Origin: Antedon bifida
Lineage: Eukaryota; Echinodermata; Crinoidea; Comatulida; Antedonidae
Assembly (NCBI GenBank): GCA_963402885.1
Contig: OY727099.1
Coordinates: 24,509,001-24,573,000, forward strand
Direction: 5' to 3'
Length of the DNA stretch: 64,000 nucleotides
Shown: positions 60,556 to 64,000 of the stretch, piece after piece
Layout of the letters: each line of letters begins with the position of its first letter
Numbering within the stretch: the stretch's first letter is position 1
Translations under genes and position numbers: made by a program
The notes under the pieces: generated by a model
The model's input: only the letters and a program-made list of their open reading frames with translations
Databases searched by the model: none
What the model was told of the DNA's origin: nothing

Positions 60556-60639
60556 GGAATGAGAACAGGTATGGCATACAATGCAGTAGGAGCACAGCAA
60601 ATACATAGACCACCAACACAGCAAAATACAGATCCATTT
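60556..60639 (+). CDS. gene X exon b, right copy
   Basis: 84 bases, identical in translation to the left copy (GMRTGMAYNAVGAQQ to NTDPF), with intact splice sites. Followed by the expanded minisatellite. Confidence 0.6.
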
Positions 60640-60649
60640 GTAAGTAGTC

Positions 60650-61333
60650 CATCCAGTAAGCGCCACAGTAAGCTCTGCAATCCAGAAAGCGCCGCAGTCT
60701 AGAAAGCGCCACAGTCCAGTAAGCGCCACAGTCTAGTAAGCTCTACAGTTCAGTAAGCGCCATAGTCCAGTAAGCTCTACAGTTCAGTAAGCGCCATAGT
60801 CCAGTAAGCACCGCAGTCTAGTAAGCGCCACAGTCCAGAAGCGCAACAGTCCAAAAAGCGCCACAGTCCAGTAAGCGCCACAGTCCAGTAAGCGCCACAG
60901 TCCAGTAAGTGCCACAGTCTAGTAAGTGCCACAGTCCACCAGTAACCTTCGCAGTCCAGTAAGCGGCACAGTCCAGTAAGTGCCACAGTCTAGTAAGTGC
61001 CACAGTCCAGTAAGCGCCACAGTCCAGTAAGCGCCACAGTCTAGTAAGTGCCACAGTCCACCAGTAACCTTTGCAGTCCAGTAAGCGGCACAGTCCAGTA
61101 AGCTCTACAGTCTAGTAAGTGCCACAGTCCAGTAAGCTCCACAGTCCAGTAAGCTTCGCAGTCCACAAAGTGCCACAGACCAGTAAGCGCTACAGTCCAG
61201 TAAGCGCCACAGTCCAGAAAGCGCCACAGTCCAGAAAGCGCCACAGTCCAAAAAGTGCCACAGTCTAGTAAGCGCCGCAGTCCAGTAAGCTCCGCAGTCT
61301 AGTAAACTCCACAGTAGTCCAGTAAGGTGCCAC
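60650..61333. repeat. 17-bp minisatellite, right copy (about 40 units)
   Basis: Same unit as 4010-4367 but about twice as long. A block containing ACCAGTAACCTTYGCAGTCC recurs, showing block duplication within the array. Confidence 0.9.
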
Positions 61334-62058
61334 AAATTCAAAGTTTATTATTAAAATTGACAATTTTATTTTTTTTAAAGCAATTATTTACCAATTATTA
61401 TATGCAGTAGATGCCTTTATTTTGATAATATAAATGCATTTATTTAATTAATTTGTATTTCATATTAAAATGAAATTAAAATTAAAGAGATACATACATT
61501 TGATAAATTTGTATTTCATAACAAAGGAAATAGTTACAATATTAAAGGGACAACCTTAGGACCCTAGAAAGTGTCCCTTTAATTGGGGGTGTCCCGTAAA
61601 TAGGGGTGTCCCAAAGGAGGGGGTTCAACTTTATGTATATACATTAAATCAAATTAAGAATAGTCAACGTCTCTTTTTTTTGTTATGGTCATAGTATAAA
61701 CACATTTTAGTAAGTAATTCCGAAAATCTTTATTTTATTTATTTCTGATTCTTCATTTGTCTTGTATTTTAATTGCTGCCATTGTTTTTAAAACATGAAC
61801 CAAATACTTTTCCACCTGCAATACTGACCACATGTGCTCAATATGACCCCCAAGTGACCCCATATTAATTAATAAATTCAGTAACTGATTCATAATTGTA
61901 GATTAATTAACATTACTGTACTAAGACTATAAACATGTTTAGTATAATAGTATTGCATGCTATGTTGAACTCTATCCGTGTTTATATACAAGTATGTGTA
62001 CCACTTATACAATAGACTATATGTTCAAACATTGTTGTTATGCCTTCATTTTTTGTAG
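61334..62058. other. rest of gene X last intron, right copy
   Basis: Conserved with 4368-5096. Nothing further recognised. Confidence 0.5.
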
Positions 62059-62073
62059 ACATATGGCTACTGA
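62059..62073 (+). CDS. gene X terminal exon coding part, right copy
   Basis: T-Y-G-Y then TGA after TTTTTTGTAG, as in the left copy. Together with exons a and b it gives an intact C-terminus ending NTDPFTYGY. Confidence 0.5.
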   Translation, partial: TYGY

Positions 62074-63422
62074 TTTATCTGAATAAGACAATGGAGCAGA
62101 GGTGTTTTTATAGACCAGGTTTACGCTAGAAATATATTATGTTATTATCTACTATTAGTATAGAAATTTTCGAAAAATTGACATGCGAAAAATGTCGACC
62201 CTTGTTGAAATTACATTGACATGCGCAGAATCGCTTACAATTTCGACCTTTTTCTGTTTTGAGAAAAAGTATGGAAAGTATGGAAATATACATGCATATA
62301 TAGAAATATTAGAGCATATTAAATGCATTTTAAAAAGGTCTTATTTTGGGTGAATTTGTGACATAACTGGTTACTATGACTCTATAAGATGATAACGCAA
62401 CATTATGTACATATATGGCAATATTATTGCATAATAATTAAATTTTAAAAGGTCGATATTTTGGCAATTTTTAAAAAAATCCCTGTACATGGAAATTTTC
62501 GAAAAATTACAAAATTTCGACCCTTTTATTGTTTGACATAACTAGTTACCATGACTCTATAAGATGATGATAACGCAATATATATTGAATTTTTACCTTT
62601 TTACACTACACTGAACAACAACTGTGGTTTGAATGAGATGACTACGAATCAGGCTTTTTTTTGTGTCTGGTTATTATAGGCTAATGAAAGTTATGATGTC
62701 AAAAATAATATTTAAGTAAAAGTGTGTACAATTTATTGTCTGGCATAAGATCTTTGTCAATAGTAAGTGTGTAACTAGACTTGTCCCGAGTCTGTCTTTT
62801 TTATGTTAGTCCACAAGTTGGCTATTTCGATGTTTGTCTGAAATAGTTTCAAGTCAAGTAGTATACGTATAAAACGCCATCTGTGGCAAAATATCTATCT
62901 TTTATTAATCAGTAAAAACTCCGTCTAGAACCTAGACATTACATTCATCAACTTGTTTCCCATTAATTAAGTATGAAACTAAATCAAATAGTTTTTCTCT
63001 CTTGGGTTTGGTGTGTGCCTCTCTTCATATACATATACATATTATACATTATATGCATAAGATACATAAGTAAATAAGGGTTAGTACACTACCAGTGTCT
63101 AACTATTACTCCTGTTATATTCCCATTATATTCATTTTCTCATTTAGAATGTTCAATTCTTGCAAACATTCTTAAACAATTATGTTACCTTCAATTTCAT
63201 TTATCCTTCGTTCTAAAAAACCTTTCGATACACTTTCTTAGAAAATAATCAATAGTACATAGTCAATTCACATTCATTACTGTTTATCTTATCTATATAT
63301 GTAATTACTTATTCGAACAAAACAATTAAATATTAATATCAACCATTACCAAAGTAATACACCTGGTGAACTGATTTATCTAAATTATTTAAAACTCTTT
63401 TGCAACAACACTAAAAGAAACA
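62074..63422. other. intergenic upstream of gene B
   Basis: Counterpart of 5112-7371 without the 780-base segment. It contains the diverged GACATAACT tandem units at 62210-62580. Likely holds the gene B promoter. Confidence 0.45.
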
Positions 63423-63585
63423 ATGTTATGTCAAACGTTGACTCTCGGAGATAAAGTTTACTACGCACATCACGGTACTGAATTGCGTAAGAAGATGTTT
63501 GTCTTTAAAGTGGTAATAATATTGGTGGAGTTATCGTTTTCTAGTTGTAATGAGTTTGGTTCAGGTTCGGGTTCCAGTATAATTG
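63423..63585 (+). CDS. LRR-GPCR gene B exon 1 (partial gene at window edge)
   Basis: 163 bases ending ATTG before GTATGATT, phase 1, as in gene A. The signal peptide differs from gene A in two residues (LVELSF for LMGLSF), and the 24-residue N-terminal extension is unchanged. The cap, LRR and 7TM exons would lie beyond 64000. It is inferred to be a tandem paralogue because the whole upstream block is duplicated. Confidence 0.75.
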
Positions 63586-64000
63586 GTATGATTACTTCTC
63601 TTAATATTTATCATTTGTAATAGATTTTATAATATAGTAGGGCATTATAATAATTCATGACCTTTTCTGAATTTGAGGCTAGGTCTAACCATCCTTTTTT
63701 TACAACATTTATTATTCTATAATGTTTTATTGAAATAAAATGAAAATATTTTTTCGAACTATACATTTTAGCTTTATTATATACGGTACTGTGATAAAAT
63801 TCTTTAGTTAATGTTGTCAATAGTTTACCTAGTAAAATTTGAATTGCAAGAGTTTTTCCTATTTGTTCATAAACTAATATTTTGCACTATTTTGTTTACC
63901 TTTGGATGTATCCACACACTTAAGGCCGGTTTACACTGAGCACTTTACACGCGTGTCAAGCGTCAAACCGAAACGACTCGCGAATAAGCTTGAAAAAGTT
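63586..64000. other. start of gene B intron 1
   Basis: Conserved with 7535-7920, with about 40 extra bases near 63905-63940 (ATGTATCCACACACTTAAGG). No exon before the window end. Confidence 0.5.

Larger units (their letters stand above)
58091..64000. repeat. segmental duplication, right copy, part 2
   Basis: Collinear with 1423-7920. Differences include many single bases, the absence of the 5170-5950 segment and a longer 17-bp minisatellite. It continues to the window edge. Confidence 0.9.

Overview
The window is nuclear DNA of an animal. It is AT-rich, has canonical GT-AG introns and an intron-rich receptor gene, and carries DIRS, BEL/Pao, rolling-circle (Helentron-like) and MITE elements. 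A leucine-rich-repeat GPCR of the relaxin-receptor/GRL101 type together with DIRS and BEL/Pao elements suggests a marine invertebrate, perhaps an echinoderm or another non-vertebrate deuterostome. That placement is an inference.

Layout. 1-1366: LINE remnant and unassigned DNA. 1367-7920: left copy of a segmental duplication, holding the last three exons of an unidentified gene X (with a premature stop), a 17-bp minisatellite, and exon 1 (signal peptide) of LRR-GPCR gene A. 7372-30711: gene A on the + strand, with a signal-peptide exon, a Cys-rich N-cap exon, ten single-LRR exons (3-12), one LRR exon with a lost splice donor (13), two more LRR exons (14, 15) and a 7TM exon. LRR exons 3-8 sit in near-identical exon-intron units of about 1.07 kb. 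Intron 1 holds an 83-bp minisatellite. Intron 10 holds a DIRS-type tyrosine-recombinase retrotransposon (19787-27040) that itself contains a young internally deleted BEL/Pao element (20183-21996). 30712-40486: no gene recognised; MITEs, minisatellites and one minus-strand rolling-circle element. 40487-64000: right copy of the segmental duplication, split by a 17.5-kb insertion (40543-58090), then the intact gene X 3' exons and exon 1 of a second LRR-GPCR gene (B) that runs off the window.

The most unusual structure is the 17.5-kb insertion. It can be read as eleven related elements of about 1.6 kb nested inside one another. Every 5' end pairs with one 3' end of the same type, and nested copies begin 59-78 bases from the 5' end of their host. 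Each element starts with a short hairpin whose arm recurs just before the 3' hairpin and terminal CTAG. That arm sequence differs between families, but all three copies change together. The second notable feature is the LRR-exon array of gene A, where differences between exons fall mainly on the exposed beta-strand positions.
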